Source: CAXQZM01 sp964228455 | GTDB lineage: Bacteria > Pseudomonadota > Alphaproteobacteria > UBA7985 | Direction: 5' to 3' | Assembly: GCA_964228455.1 (NCBI GenBank) | Contig: CAXQZM010000030.1 | Span: 1 to 6,433 of the forward strand | DNA: 6,433 nt | In this document: positions 1 to 6,049 of the stretch, one piece after another | How positions within the stretch are numbered: the first letter of the stretch is position 1 | Layout: the number at the start of each line of letters is the position of its first letter | Notes under the pieces: model-generated | What the model was told of the DNA's origin: nothing | Database searches by the model: none | What the model saw: only the letters and a program-made list of their open reading frames with translations | Program-made: the position numbers and the translations under genes

Positions 1-326
1 TCCATATTACCCACCGCCCAGCTTCAGAGAATGCAGCAAATCGGGTAAATGTAGTTTCTTTTGCTGCTGGTTTTCAGTTTTGGGATCAGCATCAGCCTAT
101 CTTACGCGTTGGTGATGAACAGTTTCGAATGAATACGGAAAATGAGACAGCATGGTCTTTTCCAGAGGACGACGCCGCGTTAACCCGAGCTCTGCGTGAT
201 GGCTCGAGCTTGGTAATAGAATCTAAGTCGTGGAGAGGCACAGAGATACGTGATACTTTTTCATTGCGTGGAATTACCGCCATGCACAACCAAATCTCTG
301 AAGAGTGCGGCGTCGATCCACTTTAA
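1..326 (+). CDS. IalB-family (invasion-associated locus B) protein, C-terminal part
   Basis: The frame is open from the left edge to a TAA at 324-326, giving 107 residues with no start in view, so the N-terminus (normally a signal peptide) lies outside. Visible motifs follow the pattern I know for alphaproteobacterial IalB-type proteins: an opening 'THRPA', a 'VVSFAAGFQF' strand, 'RVGDEQF', 'ETAWSFPEDDAALTRAL', 'RGTEIRDTFSLRGITA' and a terminal 'EECG' where the family usually ends near a cysteine. The ATG at 129 is internal and is not the start, because conserved family sequence precedes it. The family is named after a Bartonella protein linked to erythrocyte invasion, but members are widespread in non-pathogens and are predicted to be exported to the periplasm; their biochemical role is unclear. 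The gene converges on dnaA. The family call rests on remembered motifs only. Confidence 0.78.
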   Translation, partial: HITHRPASENAANRVNVVSFAAGFQFWDQHQPILRVGDEQFRMNTENETAWSFPEDDAALTRALRDGSSLVIESKSWRGTEIRDTFSLRGITAMHNQISEECGVDPL

Positions 327-456
327 GCTCACCGGGTTAAATTTAAACCGTCGCCTCATCCAAAGATCACTTCTGTATTTCAAGGCACACCATCTAGCCT
401 AGGTGCATACAAGACCCGTTATAATGAATAGAGGTACCTAAACAAAAACCCTTGGA
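327..456. other. Convergent intergenic gap between the IalB-family gene and dnaA
   Basis: These 130 bp separate two convergent genes, so a terminator would be expected here. I see only weak structures. A 10-bp palindrome TTAAATTTAA lies inside a GGTT...AACC context at about 337-351. A short GCAC/GTGC-type hairpin lies around 385-405. The 8-bp palindrome AGGTACCT lies at 432-439. None is a GC-rich stem followed by a T run, so no intrinsic terminator is called. Confidence 0.4.
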
Positions 457-1947
457 TCAGCCCTCTAAGACCCTGCGAAGCATATCGACATCCTCTGCAA
501 ACATCGCATCTGATCCACGGAGCTCCTCGACTTTACGAATAGCGTGCATCACCGTGGTATGGTCTCTACCTCCAAATCGGCGACCTATCTCCGGCAAAGA
601 ACGTGAGGTGAGCTGTTTCGATAAATACATGGCAACTTGACGCGGGCGAGCGACCGAACGCGCCCTCCTCGCCGAATGCATCTCTGCTGGTGGTATTGCG
701 AAATGATCTGCAACTTTTTTCTGTATCTCTTCAATAGTTATACGCCGGTCATTTGCTCTAAGCACGTCCTTCAAGACTTCCTGTGCCATTAACAAAGACA
801 CACTGCCTCCAATTAATGTAGAGTGAGCAACCAACCGGTTCAACGCGCCCTCTAGCTCACGGACGTTTGAAGAAATTCGATATGCCAAGAACTCAAGAAC
901 TTGGGCTGGAATGTCAATTGGTAAAAACTCTGCCTTCGTTTCAAGTATACCTAACCGCAGATCATACGTAGTTGGTTGCAAATCTGCCACCAAGCCCCAG
1001 CCCAGCCGTGACTTCAAGCGATCTTCAAGACCCTCTAACTCTTGCGGCGAGCGATCTGCTGATACTATTACCTGGTGATTCTGATCAACGAGCGCATTAA
1101 ACGTATGGAAAAACTCTTCTTGGCTAGCTTCTTTTCCACCTATGAACTGAATGTCGTCAATCATTAGGACGTCCACGGTTCTAAACGCCTCTTTAAATTC
1201 CATCATTTTATTTGTTCGCAGCGCGGTAACAAACTGCCACATAAACTTCTCTGCAGAGAGATAGACAACCCGCCGATCTGGCTCAACCTCTTTGATCCGC
1301 CAAGCGATAGCATGCATTAGATGCGTCTTGCCTAAGCCTACCCCACCATAAAGAAATAAGGGATTAAACGCTACCTGACTCGTCTCGGCAACGCGCTGGG
1401 CAGCGGCGAATGCAAGTTCATTAGGCTTGCCAACTACAAAACGTTCAAAAGTGCACCTGCGATCTAATGGTGTAGCTTCACCAAAAATTTGACCAGTCTT
1501 CGTATCTTTAGAGGTATCTGCAAAAGATCTGCCGCCTGTAATTATCCGAGCTGGCTTAGCCGCCTCTATTTGATCACTCAGACCAGATGCTAATGGAGGC
1601 AAATTCGCTGAAGTTTGAGGCTGTTGGGACGGTTGCAATTGACTTGGACGTTCACTTGCTCTCACTATTATTTCAACTGATTGAAGACTTTCTATCTCCG
1701 CCATCCAAAGCTTCGTCAGCCGTGCTATATAATTTGCCTGCACCCAATCGCGAACAAATCTTGACGGCACCGAAAGACGAAGACGATACATATCAAAGTC
1801 AGCCACCTCCAAAGGTTTCAACCATGAGCGATATGTTGAGTCTCCAAACTCATTACGTAAAACACCTTGGATACGTAACCATGCATTCGGGATTTGTGTT
1901 TCTTCAGAAGCCTCGACGCGGCTATCAAAGCGTTGGTCCGAGCTCAC
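457..1947 (-). CDS. dnaA: Chromosomal replication initiator protein DnaA
   Basis: DnaA is the AAA+ ATPase that binds DnaA boxes at the origin and opens the duplex. The 496 residues show all four domains. Domain I is at about 20-97 ('AWLRIQGVL', 'YRSWLKPL'). A variable Gln/Pro/Ser-rich domain II linker covers about 98-160. Domain III has Walker A 'GGVGLGKTH' at 201-209 (K207, T208), Walker B 'LMIDDIQ' with D264/D265, sensor 1 around 'SAD' at 296-298, the box VII arginine region 'LKSRLGWGL' at 311-319 and the sensor 2 region 'RELEGALNR' at 363-371. Domain IV carries the helix-turn-helix signature 'GGRDHTTVMHAIRKVEEL' at 459-476. The start is GTG at 1947: an in-frame TGA lies four codons upstream, and a GAGG lies 7 nt before the GTG. 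Length is normal and all key residues are present. The gene stands alone: no dnaN follows and no rpsT precedes it. A small ORF overlaps its start codon, suggesting translational coupling. Confidence 0.98.
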   Translation of the reverse strand: MSSDQRFDSRVEASEETQIPNAWLRIQGVLRNEFGDSTYRSWLKPLEVADFDMYRLRLSVPSRFVRDWVQANYIARLTKLWMAEIESLQSVEIIVRASERPSQLQPSQQPQTSANLPPLASGLSDQIEAAKPARIITGGRSFADTSKDTKTGQIFGEATPLDRRCTFERFVVGKPNELAFAAAQRVAETSQVAFNPLFLYGGVGLGKTHLMHAIAWRIKEVEPDRRVVYLSAEKFMWQFVTALRTNKMMEFKEAFRTVDVLMIDDIQFIGGKEASQEEFFHTFNALVDQNHQVIVSADRSPQELEGLEDRLKSRLGWGLVADLQPTTYDLRLGILETKAEFLPIDIPAQVLEFLAYRISSNVRELEGALNRLVAHSTLIGGSVSLLMAQEVLKDVLRANDRRITIEEIQKKVADHFAIPPAEMHSARRARSVARPRQVAMYLSKQLTSRSLPEIGRRFGGRDHTTVMHAIRKVEELRGSDAMFAEDVDMLRRVLEG

Positions 1948-2057
1948 GTCCTTGCCTCAACAGCCGGTATACATCTGGTAACGGGAAAATGATTGGACTG
2001 AATAGCGCTTTGTGAGCGGGTCAATTTTACACACGAACAACGCGCTACGGTAACCAT
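1944..2057 (-). CDS. Putative 37-residue leader peptide overlapping the dnaA start
   Basis: An ATG at 2057 is preceded by a strong Shine-Dalgarno sequence, TTAGGAG, whose AGGAG lies at 2064-2068 with a 6-nt spacer. The frame stays open for 37 codons and ends in a TGA at 1946-1944. That stop overlaps the dnaA GTG at 1947-1945 as a GTGA tetranucleotide, the classic arrangement for translational coupling. The peptide is basic (Arg 6, 14, 28, 36 and Lys 11, with only one acidic residue, Glu34), has three cysteines (7, 9, 29), is rich in Ser/Thr, and has no membrane segment or recognisable domain. It does not resemble ribosomal protein S20, whose gene often precedes dnaA in this class. Its ribosome binding site is better than dnaA's own, so ribosomes ending here could supply dnaA translation. 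The strong SD and exact overlap are direct observations; that the peptide is made, and any regulatory role, are inference. Confidence 0.45.
   Translation of the reverse strand: MVTVARCSCVKLTRSQSAIQSNHFPVTRCIPAVEART
2025..2033 (+). promoter_or_regulatory. Candidate DnaA box in the dnaA leader
   Basis: TTTTACACA matches the relaxed consensus TTWTNCACA at every position. It lies 78-86 nt upstream of the dnaA GTG, inside the small leader ORF and downstream of the candidate promoter. DnaA boxes in dnaA control regions mediate autoregulation in other bacteria, so the location is sensible. A single 9-mer match can still arise by chance. Confidence 0.35.
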
Positions 2058-2172
2058 ACCAATCTCCTAAAAACAAAAATGTCCAAGACAACTAAACAAG
2101 GGTGGTCAATTGCTCGAGACCCCTAACCGGCCCTTACAGGTTGTACGGCTTGCTCTGCTGGCTTCTCATTCT

Positions 2173-2200
2173 CTTATGCAAAACGTGCGGCCGCTGCCAA
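2173..2200 (-). promoter_or_regulatory. dnaA: Candidate sigma-70-type promoter for dnaA
   Basis: On the minus strand a TTGGCA (-35, 2195-2200; 5 of 6 to TTGACA) is followed after 16 nt by CATAAG (-10, 2173-2178; 4 of 6 to TATAAT). Transcription would start near 2166, leaving about 109 nt before the small ORF and about 220 nt before the dnaA GTG. The -10 overlaps the one-mismatch DnaA box TTATGCAAA. Chosen by eye as the best pair in the region; experimental start sites could differ. Confidence 0.3.
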
Positions 2201-2260
2201 GTCCCCGAAAGCAAACTTTTCCTCCAAAAACGCAAATAAAACTATTGACGTCACTTAGGT

Positions 2261-2280
2261 AAAAAACGGGTTAATTTTTT
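2261..2280. repeat. A6/T6 inverted repeat in an AT-rich segment
   Basis: Six adenines at 2261-2266 and six thymines at 2275-2280 flank an 8-bp centre, CGGGTTAA. The arms are perfectly complementary but form only A-T pairs. Read on the minus strand, the right-hand end is a CCCG followed by six T, downstream of chvG, so it could contribute weakly to transcription termination. It could also act as a curved or easily melted tract. No function is established. Confidence 0.4.
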
Positions 2281-2382
2281 CTCACTTTAGAAAACCGAAT
2301 GTTTTCAGTTGTTTAATTTAAGCGACTCTAATTGAGACCAAAACGGACCTATCTGATAATCTCACGACACTTAGCTAGCAAA

Positions 2383-3948
2383 TTACAAAAGCGGGAGATC
2401 AACGATAAATTTCACACCTTTACCATCGGTTCGATTCACTGCGTAGCAACGCCCGCCAGCCGACTCGGATAATCTTTGCACAATGGATAGTCCAAGACCA
2501 GAGTGCTTGCCAAAATCTGACGGACGATCCGTAAAAAAGCGTTTGAAGATAGTTTCTATTTTTGCAAGTGGCACTCCTGGGCCGCGATCTTCAACAATAA
2601 GCCGCACCCCATCAGGCAAGCTTGCCTCTAATCGAAGCTTAATCTCTGAAGGATCGGGACAAAAGCTAAATGCGTTTGACAGCAAATTTTCAACCACTTG
2701 TATAATCCTTGTTGCACTGATCCGAACAGGAGCAGACCCCAACGATGTATCAATTATAAGACGAACAGACCCAATGCCATCAGGATCAACCATTTTTTGC
2801 CCGTCTATGAACTCTTTCACTACTTTAACTAAGTCGGCGCTACCTGTCTCCTCGCGGGCAAGCTCAGCATCAAGTCTAGATGACGCTGAAATATCAGAGA
2901 TTAAACGGTCAAGGCGATCTGTGTCTTCTATTAAAACTGCGAGCAGTTTATCCCTCGTTGTATCATCATCTACATACGAAAGGGTTTCAGTGGCAGACCG
3001 AAGCGACGTCAAAGGATTTTTTAGTTCGTGAGCAACCTCCGCCGCAAACGCTTCCGCGGCATCAGCACGCTCCATCAAGGCTCTTGCCATATGCTGAAGT
3101 GCTGTTGCTAAGTCACCTATTTCATCGCGTCTATCCGGGAAGGTTGGCATCTGTGCAGGTAACATCTCTCTCGATGCCAACCGTCTTGCAGCTACGGCCA
3201 GTCTAGTCACTGGCCCCGCAATAATTGTTGCCAGCAGCAAAGAAACAAGAATGGTAATGCCAAAAGCGATTAAAAATATTACTATGATCCTCTGATTAAG
3301 AGCGGCAAGGGCTGCTTCAATCCCAGTCTCATTATGATCTATTAGAACCGCGCCCATCACAGCCTGAACAGATGATATTGCGGAAGCTCCCAAAATTCGG
3401 AATCTGCCAGCGCCTGCATCAGAGTACACACCAGCAGAGGAGGCTTCAGATTGCAGCGCTTCTATGACTTCATCATAAGGACGAGCGCTTCCGAAACCTC
3501 TCTCGCGATACGTTTTGTAATCTAAAAGCGTGGGTACGAAAGATTTACCAAATGTTTTATTGGGAACCTCTAGTCCATCTTGTGTAGAAACACGGCCTAA
3601 TAATCCTTGTATTAATCGATCCGAATCTAACAACAATTGCCCTTCCTGATCGTACAACCGAACTCGCGAATTTTGATTTTTCGAAAAAGCGTGAGCGACC
3701 AGAAGCTCTTGCGCACGTGCTATATCTAACCGTATTCTGTTACTTGTGTCAGGATAAACCGCGGCAATTTCTATGGCAGACGACAGAGCTGAAGCCTCTG
3801 CTAGAACTGCTTTCTCCTCTGCATCAATTAAGTCTCTTCCAAATTGGTTAAGCATTAAAAACCCAATTATGGGCAGTAGCAAAACAAATACTGTGAGCGC
3901 CAGAATTTTTAACCATAACGGCCGGCGGCGGGTCCAGTGATTATTCAT
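2383..3948 (-). CDS. chvG: ChvG-type membrane sensor histidine kinase
   Basis: ChvG (ExoS in Sinorhizobium) is the inner-membrane sensor kinase that phosphorylates ChvI in response to envelope, acid or osmotic conditions; in rhizobia its activity is restrained by periplasmic ExoR. The 521 residues show a basic N-terminus, TM1 at about 12-34, a periplasmic sensor region at about 35-219 and TM2 at about 220-243. A HAMP region follows at about 244-298. The dimerisation/phosphoacceptor H-box 'EVAHELKNPLTSLRSATETL' starts at 304, with His307. The ATPase domain has an N box 'NLLSNA' at 421-426, G1 'DRGPGVP' at 454-460 and G2 'GLGLSIV' at 484-490. The H-box with 'DRLDRLISDIS' and 'SRLDAELARE' after it is characteristic of ChvG rather than kinases in general. 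The protein is somewhat shorter than rhizobial ChvG. The ATG at 3948 follows the chvI stop by 5 nt with no strong SD of its own, suggesting coupled translation. hprK, which often follows chvG, is absent; dnaA and its leader come next. Confidence 0.93.
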   Translation of the reverse strand: MNNHWTRRRPLWLKILALTVFVLLLPIIGFLMLNQFGRDLIDAEEKAVLAEASALSSAIEIAAVYPDTSNRIRLDIARAQELLVAHAFSKNQNSRVRLYDQEGQLLLDSDRLIQGLLGRVSTQDGLEVPNKTFGKSFVPTLLDYKTYRERGFGSARPYDEVIEALQSEASSAGVYSDAGAGRFRILGASAISSVQAVMGAVLIDHNETGIEAALAALNQRIIVIFLIAFGITILVSLLLATIIAGPVTRLAVAARRLASREMLPAQMPTFPDRRDEIGDLATALQHMARALMERADAAEAFAAEVAHELKNPLTSLRSATETLSYVDDDTTRDKLLAVLIEDTDRLDRLISDISASSRLDAELAREETGSADLVKVVKEFIDGQKMVDPDGIGSVRLIIDTSLGSAPVRISATRIIQVVENLLSNAFSFCPDPSEIKLRLEASLPDGVRLIVEDRGPGVPLAKIETIFKRFFTDRPSDFGKHSGLGLSIVQRLSESAGGRCYAVNRTDGKGVKFIVDLPLL

Positions 3949-3953
3949 GCTTG

Positions 3954-4658
3954 TTAGGAATTATCTTTGTATCGATAGCCAACACCATAGAGAGTCTCAA
4001 TGTTATCAAAGGAACTGTCAACAAATCGAAACTTTTTTCGAAGTCGTTTGATATGGGAATCGATGGTCCGATCATCTACATAAATATGCTCTCCATATGC
4101 CGCATCCATCAGCTGGTCCCGAGTTTTTACATGCCCAGGGCGAAATACCAAAGATTTTAAAATAAGAAACTCAGTCACGGTTAATGTAACCTCATTATTT
4201 TTCCAAAGACACTGATGCTTTACAGGATCAATTGTTAAGTTACCCCGCCTGAGCTGTTCTTCCTCAGCTCCTCCTGCCTTGGCCTTTTCAATCTGCTCTT
4301 GCCTGCGCAGCAGCACCCTAATCCGCTCGACCAGCAAGCGCTGTGAAAAAGGCTTAGTGATATAGTCGTCCGCACCCATACGCAGTCCAAGAACCTCGTC
4401 TACTTCGTCGTCCTTCGAAGTTAAAAAAATTACTGGAACACTTGATGTTGATCGAATGCGAGTTAGCAGCTCCATGCCGTCCATGCGTGGCATTTTTATG
4501 TCTAAAACCACCAGGTCAACGTTTTGAACTGCTAAAGCCCTTAGCGCATCAGAGCCATCGGTGAAGGTTCGGACAACAAATTCTTCTGCCTCCAAAGCTA
4601 TGGAAACAGAGGTGAGAATATTTCGATCGTCATCTACTAAGGCGATGGTATGCGACAT
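3954..4658 (-). CDS. chvI: ChvI-type OmpR-family response regulator
   Basis: ChvI is the DNA-binding partner of ChvG. The 234 residues comprise a receiver domain (about 3-118) and a winged-helix DNA-binding domain (about 138-231). The receiver has the acidic pair D10/D11, the phosphoacceptor D53 in 'VLDIKMPRMDGMELL', T80 and K102. The start 'IALVDDDRNILTSVSIALEAE' is close to a family signature, as are 'MGADDYITKPFSQRLLVERI' and 'YVDDRTIDSHIKRLRKKF' near the C-terminus. I place the start at the ATG at 4658: an AAGGAG (4665-4670) sits 6 nt upstream and the protein then begins exactly as ChvI does. The frame stays open back to an ATG at 4943, but that adds 95 residues of non-family sequence antisense to the thiolase and is rejected. 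It is the first gene of the chvI-chvG operon. It faces a thiolase gene divergently, rather than the pckA gene I would expect in many relatives. Confidence 0.95.
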   Translation of the reverse strand: MSHTIALVDDDRNILTSVSIALEAEEFVVRTFTDGSDALRALAVQNVDLVVLDIKMPRMDGMELLTRIRSTSSVPVIFLTSKDDEVDEVLGLRMGADDYITKPFSQRLLVERIRVLLRRQEQIEKAKAGGAEEEQLRRGNLTIDPVKHQCLWKNNEVTLTVTEFLILKSLVFRPGHVKTRDQLMDAAYGEHIYVDDRTIDSHIKRLRKKFRFVDSSFDNIETLYGVGYRYKDNS

Positions 4659-4664
4659 AAATAG

Positions 4665-4670
4665 CTCCTT
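4665..4670 (-). promoter_or_regulatory. chvI: Shine-Dalgarno sequence fixing the chvI start
   Basis: AAGGAG on the minus strand lies 6 nt before the ATG at 4658. It is the only good ribosome binding site near the family-conserved start, and it decides against the longer frame that begins at 4943. Confidence 0.85.
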
Positions 4671-4722
4671 CTTCTTTACCGGGTTACTGTGAAAGAGGTC
4701 CTCGAGGCAAGTACACGACGTA

Positions 4723-4752
4723 TTTATGGCCTTTTCGCGGCTAACAAGGCAA
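4723..4752 (-). promoter_or_regulatory. Candidate promoter for chvI-chvG
   Basis: On the minus strand TTGCCT (4747-4752, 4 of 6 to the -35 consensus) is followed after 18 nt by CATAAA (4723-4728, 4 of 6 to the -10). A start near 4716 would leave a leader of roughly 58 nt. The -35 overlaps the first copy of a tandem 11-bp repeat. The match is modest and picked by eye, so a different start site is quite possible. Confidence 0.25.
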
Positions 4753-4764
4753 GAACAAGGCAGG
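4743..4764. repeat. Tandem 11-bp direct repeat in the chvI/thiolase divergent promoter region
   Basis: AACAAGGCAAG at 4743-4753 is followed directly by AACAAGGCAGG at 4754-4764, identical at 10 of 11 positions. The 11-bp period places both copies on one face of the helix, as is usual for binding sites of OmpR/PhoB-family regulators, the family ChvI belongs to. The repeat overlaps the candidate -35 of chvI and abuts a TTGAAA (4765-4770) on the thiolase side. The repeat is seen directly; that ChvI binds it is inference. Confidence 0.5.
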
Positions 4765-4800
4765 TTGAAACTCCAGTGCATTTTCGGCAAACGACAGTTA

Positions 4801-5964
4801 ATGACTATTTCGATCGTAGCCGCGCAGCGAAGCCCAATTGGATCTTTGATGGGCTCACTTAGTTCACTGACCGCCGCTGAATTAGGAGCACAAGTACTAT
4901 CTAAGGTTTTGGTTAATGCAAAAATTGAGCCTACGCAGGTCAATGAAGTGATTATGGGTCAAGTTTTAACGGCAGGCGTTGGCCAAGGTCCTGCTCGCCA
5001 AGCATCGAGAGGAGCAGGCATACCCAATGAATCCACCGCTATTTCAATCAACCAGCTTTGTGGATCAGGATTGCGTGCAATTGCCTTGGGAGCGCAGCAA
5101 ATACTAACTGGGCAAGCGCAGGTTGTACTGGCTGGAGGTCAAGAATCGATGTCACGAGCACCGCACGCGCAGTATTTACGTGCAGAAAAAAAACTTGGTA
5201 ATTTAGAATTAATTGACACCATGATGCTTGATGGTTTGGTAGATGCGTTTCACGGATATCCAATGGGCATAACGGCCGAAAACATAGCGCAACGTTGGAG
5301 TATTAGCCGTAAGCAGCAAGATGATTATGCGCTTGAGAGTCAGCAACGCTATGCCACCGCTCAAAAATCTGGAGCATTCAATGAAGAGATAACGCCCATC
5401 TCAGTGCTTGAGAAAAAAAATAGAAGATCGATTAGCGTGGATGAGTATCCTCGCCCAGAAACGAGCAGTGTCAGTTTAGCAAGTTTAAAGCCAGCCTTCG
5501 CTGAGACAGGCACGGTGACGGCCGGAAATGCTAGTGGCATAAATGACGGCGCAGCAGCCGTCGCATTATTGGGAAGCGATCAGGTTGGCTCTCGAGACGT
5601 GCTTGGCATAATCAAATCTTTCGCTACAGCAGGTGTAGACCCCGCAATAATGGGTACCGGGCCAATTCCCGCCTCGCGGGAAGCACTTCAAAGAGCTGGT
5701 TGGGCCCTAAAAGACCTCGACTTGATAGAGTCCAATGAAGCATTCGCAGCGCAAGCTCTCTGCATCATCCAAGAGCTGAACCTCAATACAAATCATGTAA
5801 ATGTTAACGGAGGGGCCATCGCGCTTGGCCATCCTATTGGTGCATCGGGCGCAAGAATTCTAGTAACCCTGCTGCATGCGCTTAGAGCACGAGGCGGCGG
5901 TCGAGGCCTTGCAACTCTATGTATTGGCGGCGGAATGGGAGTAGCAATGTGCGTTGAGGTGTAA
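4801..5964 (+). CDS. Acetyl-CoA acetyltransferase (thiolase II, PhaA/AtoB type)
   Basis: The enzyme reversibly condenses two acetyl-CoA into acetoacetyl-CoA in the cytoplasm, feeding polyhydroxybutyrate, ketone-body or ethylmalonyl-CoA-type routes, or it cleaves acetoacetyl-CoA. The 387 residues match the usual length of about 390. Catalytic features are the nucleophile Cys87 in 'NQLCGSGLRA', Asn312-Glu313 in 'SNEAFAAQ', His344 in 'GHPIGASGAR' and Cys374 in 'LCIGGGMG'. Other family blocks are 'GQVLTAGVGQGPARQA', 'AGGQESMSRAPH' and 'GTVTAGNASGINDGAAAV'. The start at 4801 gives 'MTISIVAAQRSPIG', the normal family N-terminus. An in-frame ATG at 4726 would add 25 unrelated residues, and neither has a Shine-Dalgarno sequence. 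A TTG at 4765 is preceded by AAGG/AGG but adds 12 non-family residues. phaB is not adjacent, so the pathway cannot be assigned. The region around residues 204-222 is slightly shorter than in PhaA from memory. The gene is divergent from chvI and convergent with mnmG. Confidence 0.93.
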   Translation: MTISIVAAQRSPIGSLMGSLSSLTAAELGAQVLSKVLVNAKIEPTQVNEVIMGQVLTAGVGQGPARQASRGAGIPNESTAISINQLCGSGLRAIALGAQQILTGQAQVVLAGGQESMSRAPHAQYLRAEKKLGNLELIDTMMLDGLVDAFHGYPMGITAENIAQRWSISRKQQDDYALESQQRYATAQKSGAFNEEITPISVLEKKNRRSISVDEYPRPETSSVSLASLKPAFAETGTVTAGNASGINDGAAAVALLGSDQVGSRDVLGIIKSFATAGVDPAIMGTGPIPASREALQRAGWALKDLDLIESNEAFAAQALCIIQELNLNTNHVNVNGGAIALGHPIGASGARILVTLLHALRARGGGRGLATLCIGGGMGVAMCVEV

Positions 5965-5977
5965 GCTAATTTGTGGT

Positions 5978-5993
5978 TAACTGACCTCAGTTA
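5978..5993. terminator. Small hairpin between convergent thiolase and mnmG genes
   Basis: TAACTGA at 5978-5984 and TCAGTTA at 5987-5993 are perfect complements around a CC centre, in practice a 6-bp stem with a 4-nt loop. It lies 13 nt after the thiolase stop and about 57 nt beyond the mnmG stop. The stem is low in GC and no clear T run follows on either strand, so it is at best a weak bidirectional terminator. A second small hairpin, TTAGG/CCTAA, lies at 6012-6024. Confidence 0.3.
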
Positions 5994-6049
5994 CTTCTAT
6001 CTGTAGCTTGATTAGGTCTCCTAAAAACTCGGAATCTCCCTTCGAAGAT

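Larger units (their letters stand above)
1948..2382. other. Upstream region of dnaA / downstream region of chvG (435 bp, mostly non-coding)
   Basis: This is the largest stretch without a conserved gene. Apart from the small ORF at 1944-2057, it contains a candidate dnaA promoter (2173-2200) and one DnaA-box match (2025-2033). A second near-match, TTATGCAAA (one mismatch), lies at 2174-2182. There is one GANTC site (GACTC, 2324-2328), of the kind methylated by CcrM in this class, and the palindrome TGACGTCA lies at 2246-2253. Positions 2221-2345 are distinctly AT-rich, with an A6/T6 inverted repeat at 2261-2280 and a GAAAAC/GTTTTC hairpin at 2290-2306. No rpsT, tRNA or strong intrinsic terminator is visible. 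One exact relaxed DnaA box is too little to call an origin of replication. Confidence 0.5.

Noticed and set aside
420..425. Perfect TATAAT in the gap downstream of the IalB-family gene
   Set aside because: There is no matching -35 at the right distance, and it would only transcribe antisense into dnaA.
1587..2015. 142-codon plus-strand open frame antisense to the dnaA 5' part and leader
   Set aside because: It is opposite well-conserved dnaA coding sequence, resembles no family I know, and is explained as a shadow of dnaA.
2140..2220. Possible 26-codon minus-strand ORF starting with TTG after a GGAGG, upstream of the dnaA leader ORF
   Set aside because: It has a rare start codon, no recognisable product, and overlaps the candidate dnaA promoter; the SD-like match alone is not enough.
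2290..2306. GAAAAC/GTTTTC hairpin as a terminator for chvIG
   Set aside because: The stem has only 6 bp, is AT-rich, and no T run follows directly on the minus strand.
2880..3206. Plus-strand open frame antisense to chvG
   Set aside because: It overlaps the conserved HAMP/H-box coding region of chvG and has no protein-like features of its own.
4674..4687. GTAAC and GGTAAAG copies on the minus strand in the chvI leader as a second regulator site
   Set aside because: The copies are short, spaced 8 rather than 10-11 bp, and not clearly above chance.
4726..4800. 25-residue N-terminal extension of the thiolase from an upstream ATG
   Set aside because: Sequence before 4801 does not match the thiolase family, there is no SD at 4726, and the stretch covers the tandem repeat and candidate promoter elements.
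4659..4943. 95-residue N-terminal extension of chvI in the same open frame
   Set aside because: It is antisense to the thiolase 5' end, has no similarity to ChvI, and the conserved ChvI N-terminus with a good SD begins at 4658.
5058..5066. TGTGGATCA, reverse complement of the DnaA-box variant TGATCCACA
   Set aside because: It lies in the codons for the conserved thiolase 'LCGSG' active-site motif, so the match is explained by coding constraint.
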